Shown here piece after piece: positions 13,083 to 21,900 of a stretch of 61,906 bases of DNA (positions are counted from its first letter, which is position 1; each line of letters begins with the position of its first letter). This DNA is from a virus, in IMG/VR virus record IMGVR_UViG_3300033994_001593, positions 1-61,906 of that record, one strand, 5' to 3'. The translations under genes and the position numbers were made by a program. Under the pieces are notes generated by a model that was not told the origin of the DNA, did no database searches, and worked only from the letters and a program-made list of their open reading frames with translations.

Positions 13083-14663
13083 CTATCGTGAGCGTTGTTT
13101 CTGCAAATCTCTCCTTGCTACCTCTCTCCGTATTGCCTCGACATGAATGCGGTTCTTGCAGTTGGATTCGTTGACCACCCACCGGAGATATCCGGTATCG
13201 ACGGTGCGAATCTTCTGCCCTTTGAACTTGCCGAACAGCATGTGATTTTCTATGTACCAAGTGCGGCGTGGGTTCTCGGGCCGCTCCGCTTCGGCAAAGA
13301 CATCCCTTTCGTATATCGCGAACCGCCCCTGCGCTGTCAGCCGTTTTCTCTGCTCGACCTCGAGGGCGTGACGGGCGGCCTCCTCGCGGGCGATCGCAGC
13401 CCGCTCGGCTTCGATGACGGGATCGAGGGCGACGGCCTCCTTGCGGCCCTCGGTGGCCTTCTTGACCCGCTTCAGCAGCTCGCCCTCCAGCTCGGGGGCT
13501 AGGACATCCACGGCCGAGCGGAGGTCGCAGTGCCTCGAGGTGTCGGTAAAATCGAACACCTCGGTGAACGGCTTGGCCGACGCGGCGATCGCAGCTCGAC
13601 GCTCCTCGGCGGTGTGCAGGCCGTCGATCACACCAGGCAGGGTGCGGGTGCCGCGGCCGAACATCTGGATGTAGAGCGCCTTGCTCTTCGTCGGGCGGGC
13701 GATGAACAGCTTTGCCAGTGGCGGGAAATCCCAGCCCGTGGTCAAGCAGCCGACGTTCAAGATCACGTTGTTGTCGCCCTGCTCAAAGTCCCGCAGATGC
13801 TGGCGGCGCTCGAGCGGATCCATCCTTGAGTGGACGATCGAGGCGAAGATGCCCCATCGGGCCAGCACCTCGCGAAGCATTTCCGCATGCTTGATGCTTT
13901 GGCAGAAGACCACGCTCGGCTTGCCGTCATGGTGCTGCACGATCAGAGAAGCCACGGCCTGGACGTTCGACTCCGACCGAAGCAGGGCATCTACCTTGTC
14001 CTGGTCGAAGTCACCGAATCGCCCCTTGAATGCCGAGAGGTCGAAGTCCTCGAGCAGAACCGTCCAGAGCTTGGTCGGGTTCAGATAGCCGTCGCTCACC
14101 GCGGCCTGGTACGGGTAGTCAAAGGCCACGGGGCCGTACCACTTCGTGAGAGGATCTCCCGTCCCACGCTGCGGGCTGGCCGTCATCCCCACGATCTTCG
14201 TGCCTGCCTCGCGGAAGTAGCCCAGCATCTTGAGAGCGGCGGGCGTGTAGTTGAGGTGCGACTCATCGATGACCAGCAGCTTGGTCTTGCCAAGGAACTG
14301 CTCATATCGCTTGCGAGAGAGGAGGCTGGCGTAGCAGGCAGATGTCACCCGCTCACCGCTCTTCAGCGCCCCCTGCTCAATACCGCACGGGATCCCTCTC
14401 GATCTGAATCGGGCGGCCGTCTGCCCGACCAGATCGATAAAGGGGCCGCAGATGATCGCACCATCATGCGCGTCCATCGCATCGATGAGAGCGATCGCCA
14501 CCTCGGTCTTACCCGTCCCAGTAGCCTGGGTGATCAGACATGAATCGTGCGAACGAAGCATGTCCACCACCGCATCGACGGCCTGCCGCTGGTACGGGCG
14601 AAGGTGAAAGCCAGCCGTCTTGGCCGGCTCACCCTCCAACCGAAATAGCATGTTGTCATCCAT
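13083..14663 (-). CDS. Superfamily 2 DNA helicase
   Basis: 526 aa from the ATG at 14663, which has GGAG 9 bases upstream (another ATG at 14672 touches it). ATGTGKTE (Walker A, residues 47-54), DESH (motif II), MTASPQRG (III), VVFCQS (IV), TTGWDFP (V) and MFGRGTRT (VI) define an SF2 enzyme of the restriction-subunit/UvsW type. The C-terminal FGKFKGQKIRTVDTGYLRWV resembles the small domain seen at the end of exonuclease X-like and DUF3820 proteins. Likely remodels forks or recombination intermediates with ERF and the exonuclease. Confidence 0.9.
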   Translation of the reverse strand: MDDNMLFRLEGEPAKTAGFHLRPYQRQAVDAVVDMLRSHDSCLITQATGTGKTEVAIALIDAMDAHDGAIICGPFIDLVGQTAARFRSRGIPCGIEQGALKSGERVTSACYASLLSRKRYEQFLGKTKLLVIDESHLNYTPAALKMLGYFREAGTKIVGMTASPQRGTGDPLTKWYGPVAFDYPYQAAVSDGYLNPTKLWTVLLEDFDLSAFKGRFGDFDQDKVDALLRSESNVQAVASLIVQHHDGKPSVVFCQSIKHAEMLREVLARWGIFASIVHSRMDPLERRQHLRDFEQGDNNVILNVGCLTTGWDFPPLAKLFIARPTKSKALYIQMFGRGTRTLPGVIDGLHTAEERRAAIAASAKPFTEVFDFTDTSRHCDLRSAVDVLAPELEGELLKRVKKATEGRKEAVALDPVIEAERAAIAREEAARHALEVEQRKRLTAQGRFAIYERDVFAEAERPENPRRTWYIENHMLFGKFKGQKIRTVDTGYLRWVVNESNCKNRIHVEAIRREVARRDLQKQRSR

Positions 14664-14668
14664 GACGA

Positions 14669-14920
14669 TCATCTCCAGTGGTCGGCCCTACTCCCTACCC
14701 ACCGGGACTTCTCCGTCTCCTCGCTCCAACTCGACCGCAGCCTCTGCGTTGCTGCTGCTATCTCGTCGGGGCTTGGATCGTCGAGTTCGTTTCCGAGCAG
14801 GCGATGCTCGAAGAACAGGCCCAGGAGCGTCTGGTGGCTCATCCCGTGGCGCTTCGCCACGATCCCCACCTTCGTCTCCCGGCACTCTTGGAACAGCCTC
14901 TGCACCTCCTGTGCTTCCAT
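14669..14920 (-). CDS. Helix-turn-helix-like small protein (83 aa)
   Basis: ATG at 14920 has GGAGGGA upstream. ETKVGIVAKRHGMSHQTLLG has the spacing of a helix-turn-helix. The C-terminus is tryptophan-rich and polar. It overlaps the preceding gene by more than 230 bases in another frame; this frame looks the better of the two in that stretch. Confidence 0.6.
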   Translation of the reverse strand: MEAQEVQRLFQECRETKVGIVAKRHGMSHQTLLGLFFEHRLLGNELDDPSPDEIAAATQRLRSSWSEETEKSRWVGSRADHWR

Positions 14921-15161
14921 CTGCCAATCCCTCCATGAAGAAAGCGGACATCCTTTCCGCGAACATCCCACGCAGGATGTCGTGTTCTGCGAGCAACCGA
15001 CGAGCGTCTGCCTTGAGCGAAAGCAGGGCCGTCATCACCAGCTCGAACTGCTCTGGGTCATGCATCACGAACTGGTCGGCCGACGAGGCGATCTTGTAGG
15101 CCGCGTCACCAGCGATGAGCATCCTTTGCTTCAACGCCAAGAGTTCTTGTGGGGCGATCAA
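14688..15161 (-). CDS. Hypothetical protein, helical N-terminus (157 aa)
   Basis: A TTG start at 15161 overlaps the ERF stop (TTGA) and has GGGAGG 6 bases upstream. Residues 1-75 are a convincing helical domain (LALKQRMLIAGDAAYKIAS, TALLSLKADARRLLAEHD). The remaining 80 residues are charged, low-complexity and coincide with the next gene, so they may reflect a lost stop codon. It may assist ERF. Confidence 0.6.
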   Translation of the reverse strand: MIAPQELLALKQRMLIAGDAAYKIASSADQFVMHDPEQFELVMTALLSLKADARRLLAEHDILRGMFAERMSAFFMEGLADGSTGGAEAVPRVPGDEGGDRGEAPRDEPPDAPGPVLRASPARKRTRRSKPRRDSSSNAEAAVELERGDGEVPVGRE

Positions 15162-15850
15162 GCAGCACCTCCCGTCTTGGCGGGCTTCGCACCGGCCTTC
15201 TCCACCGCCGCCGTGATCTCTGCGATCCGCTTCTCTGCCAGCTCGACCAGCTCGGGAAGGTCGGCGGGGTTCAGCTCCCCGGCCTCCACCTTCTCACGAA
15301 CCTTCTCAAGCTTGGCCTCGACGGTCTTCACGTTGGCCGCCGCGGTGATGGCATCCTTCGCCATCCGCTTCATGTCGGCCCAGGCCACGGCCTTGGTGTT
15401 GTCCACCGCAGGCTCGGCCTCCATCGCCGGCCCATCGGTATCAGTCTCCGCGGCCAGCCCAAGCAGGGCTTCGATGGCGGCTCGACGCATCAGCGTCATC
15501 GCAGCCTTCCGCTTGTGGATGCTCTGGTACTGGGGGATCGGCAGCGTCGAGGTGACGAACTCCCCAGACCCATGCTCCAGCACCGCCACGGCGTAGACGC
15601 CCGTCTCGTCATAGCCGTAATCACAGTGCAGCCAGAGGCCGTTCTGCGACAGGGCCTCCTTGGTTGCCGTGTTGATTGCCGTGAGGCTGGCGTAGCGGTA
15701 CTTGCGGCCATCCTCATCGACGCCGGTGCTGTCCAGCTTTACCGTCTGGAACTCGGCCGTGGCTTTCGCCATAGCCTTCGTGATCTCGCCGGTTGTTGGA
15801 CTCTTCTCGCGATAGACGCACATATGCGTCGGCTTCTGGATTACTCCCAT
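15158..15850 (-). CDS. erf: ERF-family single-strand annealing protein
   Basis: 230 aa from the ATG at 15850, which shares bases with the exonuclease stop (TAATG). KYRYASLTAINTATKEALSQ, GLWLHCDY and the later RRAAIEALLGLAAETDTDG follow the ERF core, in which a YAxL segment, a GL.. segment and a final LLGI..DDDG block are conserved. ERF proteins anneal single strands produced by a 5'-3' exonuclease. The C-terminal third is a helical, lysine/glutamate-rich tail. Directly downstream of its expected exonuclease partner. Confidence 0.85.
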   Translation of the reverse strand: MGVIQKPTHMCVYREKSPTTGEITKAMAKATAEFQTVKLDSTGVDEDGRKYRYASLTAINTATKEALSQNGLWLHCDYGYDETGVYAVAVLEHGSGEFVTSTLPIPQYQSIHKRKAAMTLMRRAAIEALLGLAAETDTDGPAMEAEPAVDNTKAVAWADMKRMAKDAITAAANVKTVEAKLEKVREKVEAGELNPADLPELVELAEKRIAEITAAVEKAGAKPAKTGGAA

Positions 15851-16797
15851 TACCAATCACTCCCTTCTTCGAGCATGTAACGCGGACAATACAGCTCATG
15901 GATTTGCCCGTAGTCCTCGGGCGTCCAACAGTCCCACTCCTTGCGGCGTTGGATTTCGTTAAGCAGGGCGAGGCAGCGGCGCCGGCCCCTGGCGACGATA
16001 ACGTCGGGCAGTCGTGCCACATGGCAGTGGTACGGCTCGACCGTCGAGCAGATGATGAACACCATCGAGTGCGGTTCCCACCCAGCGGCAACCGCAGCCT
16101 CGCCGTAGAACGCGGCCTGGATGTCATAGCGCCACTTGCGGACGCTTGAGTGAAACGTCCACCGCGGATCTACATCGGAGGTGGTCTTGAAGTCATAGAT
16201 GAACTTCTCGGTCGCACCGTCGCACCGAACGCGACAGTCGTGGCCGTGCCACTTCCACGCGATGTTGAACTCGCGATCAACCGTGTCATCAAGGATGCGA
16301 CGAGCGGCGCCGTTGTTCAGAATCTGCCGCGTCTGATTCCACAATTTGTTGTGGTCAGAAGGCGAGATAGCCATCACGCCTGGAGGCAGAGTCTTTATGT
16401 ACTCCTTCGCCTCTTTGCCAACCTGTCCGGTGACCGTCAGCTTCTCGACGGGGATCGGCTTGACGTTTTGCCAGAACAGGCCGTCGCCAAGTTCACCCCA
16501 TTGGTGGAGCAGCGTCCCGAATGAGAGGGCTTCGCTACTTTTGGGGGGGGCTATCCCCTTAACGTACCTGCGGTAGAATGCCGCTGGAGAGAGCGCAAGC
16601 TCTTTGAGTTGGGAGGACGAGATTCCTGGTCGAGCGTGGTATTCCTCGTTCGAGCAGTGATCGATGACGCAATCAGAGTATTCAATAGCAGCGGCCGGAC
16701 TTGAACCGGCGACACCCGGCTTATGAAGCCGGGTGTCGATCTCGACTGCTATCGCTTCCTCTGTTGCGTCAGGCTGGGAAGCCCTGACGCTAGGCAT
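15850..16797 (-). CDS. PD-(D/E)XK exonuclease (RecE/DUF3799-like)
   Basis: 315 aa. EEYHARPGISSSQLKELALS, ALSFGTLLHQWGE (with His98), RCDG (Asp193), YDFKTT (Asp202, Lys204) and WRYDIQAAFYGEA (the QxxxY element) mark the single-strand-producing exonuclease family that pairs with annealing proteins. ATG at 16797 follows AAGGAGCGGATA, a perfect ribosome site. The conserved domain begins only near residue 47; residues 21-37 are encoded by a tRNA-like sequence (candidate attP) beside the integrase. Stop overlaps the ERF start as TAATG. Confidence 0.85.
   Translation of the reverse strand: MPSVRASQPDATEEAIAVEIDTRLHKPGVAGSSPAAAIEYSDCVIDHCSNEEYHARPGISSSQLKELALSPAAFYRRYVKGIAPPKSSEALSFGTLLHQWGELGDGLFWQNVKPIPVEKLTVTGQVGKEAKEYIKTLPPGVMAISPSDHNKLWNQTRQILNNGAARRILDDTVDREFNIAWKWHGHDCRVRCDGATEKFIYDFKTTSDVDPRWTFHSSVRKWRYDIQAAFYGEAAVAAGWEPHSMVFIICSTVEPYHCHVARLPDVIVARGRRRCLALLNEIQRRKEWDCWTPEDYGQIHELYCPRYMLEEGSDW
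16686..16737 (-). other. attP: Candidate attP core: 3' half of a tRNA with CAT anticodon
   Basis: Read on the minus strand, a 10-bp perfect hairpin (16737-16728 with 16720-16711) has the loop TTCATAA, i.e. a CAT anticodon. It is followed by a perfect T-arm, GCCGG TTCAAGT CCGGC (16710-16694), and CGCTGCTA (16693-16686), which fits an acceptor strand plus discriminator. No proper D-arm or matching 5' acceptor precedes it, so it is not a working tRNA. Tyrosine integrases commonly target such tRNA 3' halves, and the integrase gene starts 209 bases away. It lies inside the exonuclease reading frame. Confidence 0.7.
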
Positions 16798-16945
16798 TAT
16801 CCGCTCCTTACTGGGGTGGTTCTACTAGTGAGGGGGCGAACCGCTCGCCGTTATCCCCTCAAGGTGCCGGTGCTTTCCTGTGTGACCGACAGGATTGTCA
16901 GCCACGCTACCTAGTTGCATGGACGCCCACGCGGGAGTCGAAGAA
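16798..16945. other. Divergent gap between exonuclease and integrase
   Basis: Holds the exonuclease ribosome site (AAGGAG, minus strand) and the integrase ribosome site (GGGAG near 16932). A short inverted repeat GGCGAACCGCTCGCC is present around 16835-16850. I find no confident -10/-35 pair in either direction. Arm-type integrase sites could lie here. Confidence 0.4.
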
Positions 16946-17821
16946 ATGATCGCAACCAGAACGGCACAATCTTTTACCAACGAGATGACCCTCCTTGATT
17001 TACTAGACCGCTATATGGCGGCCGTCGAAGTCAGTCCGCGGTATCGAGAATCCCTTCTCCGGACGGTTCGACGGGCCAAAAATAGCGGCCTCAAAGAAAC
17101 CTGTCAACTAACGACAGAAGAAGTGAACAAGTTTCTCGCGGGCCTGAGTGTCGGCCAGACAACAAGGCACAATATCCGCCGGGAACTACTGACACTTTGG
17201 CGGTTCGCCCACGACCGGGGGTTCGTTGAGGAGTACCCGACCCGCATCCGGAAGATACGGGCGACGTTCGCCACCCCGGTGACATGGGAGCTGACGCGGC
17301 TCTCCCAAATCATTGAGGCGGCAGAGGGCGACGAGACGCCCATCAGCTCAAGGATTCGCCTTGGGCGGTGCGATGTGATCCCAGCCTGGGCTGGCTTGGC
17401 CTATGACTCTGGGATGAGATTCAGCGACATTCACAACCTGACGAAACGCAGCTTCCGAAATGACTGCGTTGCTGTCACAGCATCGAAGACCGGCAAGCCG
17501 CTGGTGCGTGTGCTTTCGGAGCGGACGCAGCATGACGTTGCCAAGCTCTTCATGCATAGTCCTGACGGGACGCTCTTCAAGTGGCTGCTGCCCAGGCGGC
17601 GAGCCTTCCACATGTGGCGGGCGTTCTTGGACGAGCATGGGTTCGGTGGATCCACGAAGTGGTTCAGACGAGCTGCCGCCACCGCGATCGAGCAGCTCAA
17701 GCCTGGAGCCGCCACCGACTTCCTTCAGCACTCGCATCCATCGTTAGTGAGGCGCCATTACCTTGACGCCACCCAGGCTGCGATCCCGATGTCGCCGCCC
17801 CCGATCCGGAAGCCGAGGTGA
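16946..17821 (+). CDS. int: Tyrosine recombinase (integrase)
   Basis: 291 aa from the ATG at 16946, which has GGGAG 9 bases upstream; an ATG at 16919 and a TTG at 16895 are in frame. An N-terminal SAM-like core-binding domain (residues 12-105) precedes the catalytic domain: Arg158 in AYDSGMRFSDIHNL, Lys181 in TASKTGK, Lys238/Arg241 in KWFRR (the HxxR box with the known Lys variant), His in LQHSHPS and Tyr272 in VRRHYLD. It opposes the genes on both sides and lies next to the tRNA-like candidate attP. Ends one base before the stop of the convergent gene. Confidence 0.92.
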   Translation: MIATRTAQSFTNEMTLLDLLDRYMAAVEVSPRYRESLLRTVRRAKNSGLKETCQLTTEEVNKFLAGLSVGQTTRHNIRRELLTLWRFAHDRGFVEEYPTRIRKIRATFATPVTWELTRLSQIIEAAEGDETPISSRIRLGRCDVIPAWAGLAYDSGMRFSDIHNLTKRSFRNDCVAVTASKTGKPLVRVLSERTQHDVAKLFMHSPDGTLFKWLLPRRRAFHMWRAFLDEHGFGGSTKWFRRAAATAIEQLKPGAATDFLQHSHPSLVRRHYLDATQAAIPMSPPPIRKPR

Positions 17822-18073
17822 CTACCGCTTGAGAACGGACTTCACCGGCTTGGGCGGGGCCGGCCGCGGCGGATGGGCCACTTGCCGTGGCTGGCCGGGG
17901 ATGATCGGGAAGTCAGCCTCGACAGGGCCAGCCGGCCTTTCGCGAGGGGCGAGCAGGCCGTCGAGCAGCTTCCGCGGAGGGAGCATCCCGTCGAGCCACT
18001 CAAGGTTCTCCATGTTCTGGTCGGTCGGCTCACGGCGAAGGCCGCTACGCATTGCTTCAATCGGGTCTTGCAT
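17822..18073 (-). CDS. Proline-rich small protein (83 aa)
   Basis: Last gene of the long leftward virion transcript, abutting the integrase stop. N-terminal MQDPIEAMRSGLRREPTDQN is followed by NLEWLDGMLPPRK and a proline/arginine tail. No family recognised; the position suggests a minor virion protein. Confidence 0.6.
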   Translation of the reverse strand: MQDPIEAMRSGLRREPTDQNMENLEWLDGMLPPRKLLDGLLAPRERPAGPVEADFPIIPGQPRQVAHPPRPAPPKPVKSVLKR

Positions 18074-18076
18074 GGT

Positions 18077-18343
18077 TCACCACTTGCTGCGCTGGCCCCA
18101 GTAGCGGGCCGTAAAGAAATCGGGGTTCGGGTTCACGGCGTTGTTTCGAGCGTAGTACGCTTTGCGCCGCTTCTGATCTTTGGTCGATATGGGATTCGGC
18201 CCAGCTCCCTCCGCACCCTGCTCACCAAAGCGGATGATCTTCTCCTGCCCGTCCTTGCAGGCTTTGACCACATGCGAGTACCGCTTGTGGTCGGGCGTCT
18301 TCTTCGGCTGGTTGCACACCAGCTCGCGGATGATGTCGCTCAT
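18077..18343 (-). CDS. Conserved small phage protein with DIIR start
   Basis: 88 aa. KACKDGQEKIIRFGEQGAEG, NPISTKDQKRRKAYYARN and a final FFTARYWGQRSKW follow a small phage protein family (FGQQGxxGAGxNP, then RRKSFKARH, then AAYWAxKVKW) found near structural genes. It starts MSDIIREL, the same opening as the next two proteins. GAGG lies 6 bases before the ATG. Function unknown. Confidence 0.75.
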   Translation of the reverse strand: MSDIIRELVCNQPKKTPDHKRYSHVVKACKDGQEKIIRFGEQGAEGAGPNPISTKDQKRRKAYYARNNAVNPNPDFFTARYWGQRSKW

Positions 18344-18546
18344 GGGAACCTCGGAGCGATGACCGATACCGTGACGCCAGCAGGGATATTGACGCTCGAG
18401 GTGGGAGAGACAGGGGAGGGGCGATACCCACCGACAGGAGCGAAGCTCTGCTCGCGAACCGCCCGCATCGTCCGGTTCATCTGACGCTGGACGGCGAACG
18501 ACTCACGCTCTGTGTCTCGCGAGAGTTTCCGGATGATGTCGCTCAT
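18340..18546 (-). CDS. Small DIIR-start protein (68 aa)
   Basis: MSDIIRKLSRDTERESFAVQ and then a helix and a proline/serine-rich tail. ATGA overlaps on both sides; AAGGTGATTCG before the start. The shared start suggests that it is handled together with its neighbours, perhaps as a virion cargo protein. Confidence 0.65.
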   Translation of the reverse strand: MSDIIRKLSRDTERESFAVQRQMNRTMRAVREQSFAPVGGYRPSPVSPTSSVNIPAGVTVSVIAPRFP

Positions 18547-18935
18547 CGAATCACCTTGACCACTTGGCCGGCAGGGTCGCGGCCGATTGCAAATCCCTTG
18601 CCGGTTTCGTTGTCTTTCCCGCTGCTGACGGTGTTGATCCCCTTGTTCATGGCCTCGGTGACCGCGGGAACCGCTCGGGGTTCAATGAGGCCAGCGGTCA
18701 AAGCCATCTCCGTTGGGACATACGGGCCTGCCACTGAGCCGTCGCCACGCTGGGAGGCTCCGTTCAAGGCATCCGGCCCCTGCTCGAACATGGCTGCGAT
18801 TCGCTCGGGGGAGTAGACATCCTCGGGGCGGCCGCCACCGGCCACATACTCGGCCTTGATCTGGCCGGCCTCCTCGAGCATCTGGTCATAGGCTGGGCCG
18901 TAGGTGGCGCGGGCCTGGCGGATGATGTCGGTCAT
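18543..18935 (-). CDS. DIIR-start protein (130 aa)
   Basis: MTDIIRQARATYGPAYDQML opens a helical N-terminal half; the C-terminal half is mixed. AAGGAGAAGCA before the ATG, which overlaps the stop of the giant internal protein. No family recognised beyond the shared opening. Confidence 0.7.
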   Translation of the reverse strand: MTDIIRQARATYGPAYDQMLEEAGQIKAEYVAGGGRPEDVYSPERIAAMFEQGPDALNGASQRGDGSVAGPYVPTEMALTAGLIEPRAVPAVTEAMNKGINTVSSGKDNETGKGFAIGRDPAGQVVKVIR

Positions 18936-21900
18936 TGCTTCTCCTTCTCCTTGTTGAGCAGCTTCTGCCGGCGGGCCAGCTCCTGCTCAAGGGCGAATGC
19001 CTTCTTGATATGCTCCGGTACGTTCTCACGCTGATCCTTGGGGAGGAAGAAGAAGCTGCCCTTCTTCGCATACCCCTTCATCCGTTCGGCATTCTTGCGG
19101 CGGGCCTCTGCGATCCAGTAGTTCGGGTCAACGTCTTGCAGCTTGACGCCAAGGGTGGCGTTGATGGCTTGCTTCCTCCATCGCTGATCCCACGGGATGC
19201 GCTGATCGGACAAGCCGCCGGCCAATCCGATGATTCGCTGCGGGCCGGGGATGTTGTTGATGACGGCCTTGAGTGTCGGGTTCACGCCGGTCTGCGATCC
19301 GGACATTCTCATCCAGAGCCTGTCGATCGGGGCCACGGCCTCATCCAGCGGACGCTTGGAGAAGAGGTCTTGATTGGTCGCCAGCTCTGCGAACGTGCGG
19401 ATGGCCGGGTGCATCTGGTTGGCGACGTTGCCGATAGTCCCGCGGAGATCGCCTGGCGAGAGCAATGAGAGAACGTCGATGCCTGGGAGATCGATGTCCT
19501 TCAAGTAGGTGTCGGTCTGCGAGTCTTCTGGAATCGCCAAGATGCGACGAACAATATCCGATACCGGGTCGCCTTGGCCGATGCGAATGCCGAGCTGCTG
19601 ACGCAACGCTTCGGGAACGTAGTGCTTCTCGTCCGACCGCTGGAGCGTGTTCATGCCGCGGATGGTCTGCGCGTAGCGACCACCGGGATTGTTGTAGAGA
19701 CTCTGCACTGCGTACTTGCCAATGCGTGACGAGTATGACCACCAAATAAACACATTGCGGATCGTGTGCCTCTCCACGGGAGTGAGGCTCGAGTAGTCCA
19801 CCAACGCATCACGCATCCGGCGGGCTGCTTCGCTTGGCGAGACGCCCTGCCGCAGGAGAGCGAGGTAGCCGCCCAGGCGGCCCACGCTGTCGTTCCAATC
19901 TCCGTACCTCTGCGAGGCATTGAGCAGCGGGTTCAGCGTCTTGTACTTATCGGTGACGTTGCGGATCGTGGCGAAGTCCTTCGCCATCTGCAAAGGATTG
20001 CGGCTTCCATCCGGCATCAAGTCCTTCCAGAAGAAGTCACTTCGACGCATCGGCGTGGAGCCGGGAACGAGCTGGTCGAGGTCGCCGGCCCTCGTCGTGG
20101 TGAGAAGGTCAGAGGTGGAGAGAGTGGTCAGCACACCCTCGCCGCCAACGTCCCGCATGAAGGCTTGCCTCAAAGCATCGCGATTGGCGATTCCTTGGTA
20201 CTGCGGCAGCTTGGCAATCTCGCCAGCCACCTCATCGAAGCCGCCGGCCACGATCTTCTTGGCGAGCTGGATTCCAGCCAGCGTGTCGGGGGCGCTTCCC
20301 GTTTCCAAGAAAATCGAAAAGACGTTTGAGTAGGCGTCCCTCAAATGCCTACTCGGCCAAGCCAAAAGGAAGCCTTTCGTGATAGAGGTGAACCTATTCC
20401 AAAGGTTGCCGACCTCGTCTAGTGCGGCTGGCTGAGAGTAGAAGTCTTGGAGTTTGGTGAGCCGGTTGTGTACGGCCTCGGGGATGGCGATCTTCGACAG
20501 GTCAATCGAGTCGGGAGACACGCCACGCTTGGCTGCGATCCTCTCAATCACGTTCCGCTGCACAGAGCCGGCCGCCTCGCCCCCGCTGACACGCAGGCCG
20601 GTCTTGCCAGCGATGTCGTTCAGTGCCGTATTGAGCGGGCGGAACCGGCCGCCAGCCAGCGTGTTAGCCTCGGCGTCGATGGCGGCATCAGCGAGCGACT
20701 CATAGATGAACTTCGCATTCGACCGCGCCATCTCTTGGTTGACGATGTTGCGGGCCTGGGCGTTGAGCGGGTGCTGTGCGAAGGCCGGGATGTCGGCTGG
20801 CAAATCCTTGTTGAGACGCATCATCGTGCGGGCGATGGCCTCGCCCTGCTCGTTCGTGATGGCGTCATAGCCATGCTTCGTGTTGAGGAACTGAGCGATC
20901 TCTTCACCGAGCTGCTTATTGGCGAGCGGCGAATCGATGCCAGACTTGGCGTGAGTGCGGACGTTCGGCAGCATGGAGATCTCGCGGAGGTCGGCCGTGC
21001 CGCCAGGCGTGATCAGATGCAGGCGGCGGCTATAGCCCTCGGCACTCGAGGTCGAGAACAGCGACCGGCTGATGCCCTGCTGGAAGTCCTCAAAGTCGAA
21101 CTCGGTTCCAGACCTGGGCGAGTAGAGGACACCGAACCGATCGCCATAGGGATTGATCCGCATGCCCAGCTTGCGGGCCTCATCGACGTTGAATTTCCGG
21201 ATGTCATCCCACGACTGATATGCCCTGTCCACGCCGGGGAGGAGCGACTTGAGTTGGAGGTCTTGCTTGGTCGGGACGTTCTCAAAGATGCGTGTCAGGA
21301 AGTCGTTGCCCTGCGGAGAGAGCAGTGTGTCCGATCCAAGGATGGCGGCGGCCTGCGGAGTGACCTCAATGTCCTTCAAGGTCAGGGCGTGATCGACGGC
21401 CTTCTGCCTGCCGACACGCTCTGCGGATTTCCGCATCTCAAAGTTGCGCATAGCCGAGAGCTGGTCTGCCGCTCCGGTCTGGCCGGCCACCCGCTGATCC
21501 ACGAACGAGGCGGCATACCGCATTGGTGCCGACCACTTCGTTGCCTGCCCCACCGCATCCAAGGCGTCGAGCGCCTTCAAACTCCCTGGCGGGGTGAACG
21601 TGGCCCAAGGTGACATGAAGCCGAACCCAACCGCACCGCCCAGCTTCTCGTGCTTGATGTCATCGTAGTTGATGCCGTACTTATTCAAGTACTTCACAAC
21701 ATCGTCCATCGCCCGAATCGGATCCTTGGACGACTTGATTGTTTCCTCGAGAGTGGTGGTGGCCTGCGAGTACCGTGGGCCGACGAGCGGTCGCATCCGG
21801 TACATGTCATCCGACCGAGCGATGCCCTGCTTCTCAAGTGCGGTGAATGCATTGTCGGCCATGCTGCCGGCGAGAGTCTTGGTGACATCCTGCCCCATAC

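Noticed and set aside
16680-16780. A complete functional tRNA-Met gene
   Set aside because: Only the anticodon arm onward fits; there is no D-arm with conserved residues and the 5' acceptor does not pair properly.
20447-21613. 388-codon plus-strand ORF
   Set aside because: Antisense shadow of the giant internal virion protein; GC-rich third positions keep the reverse frame open.
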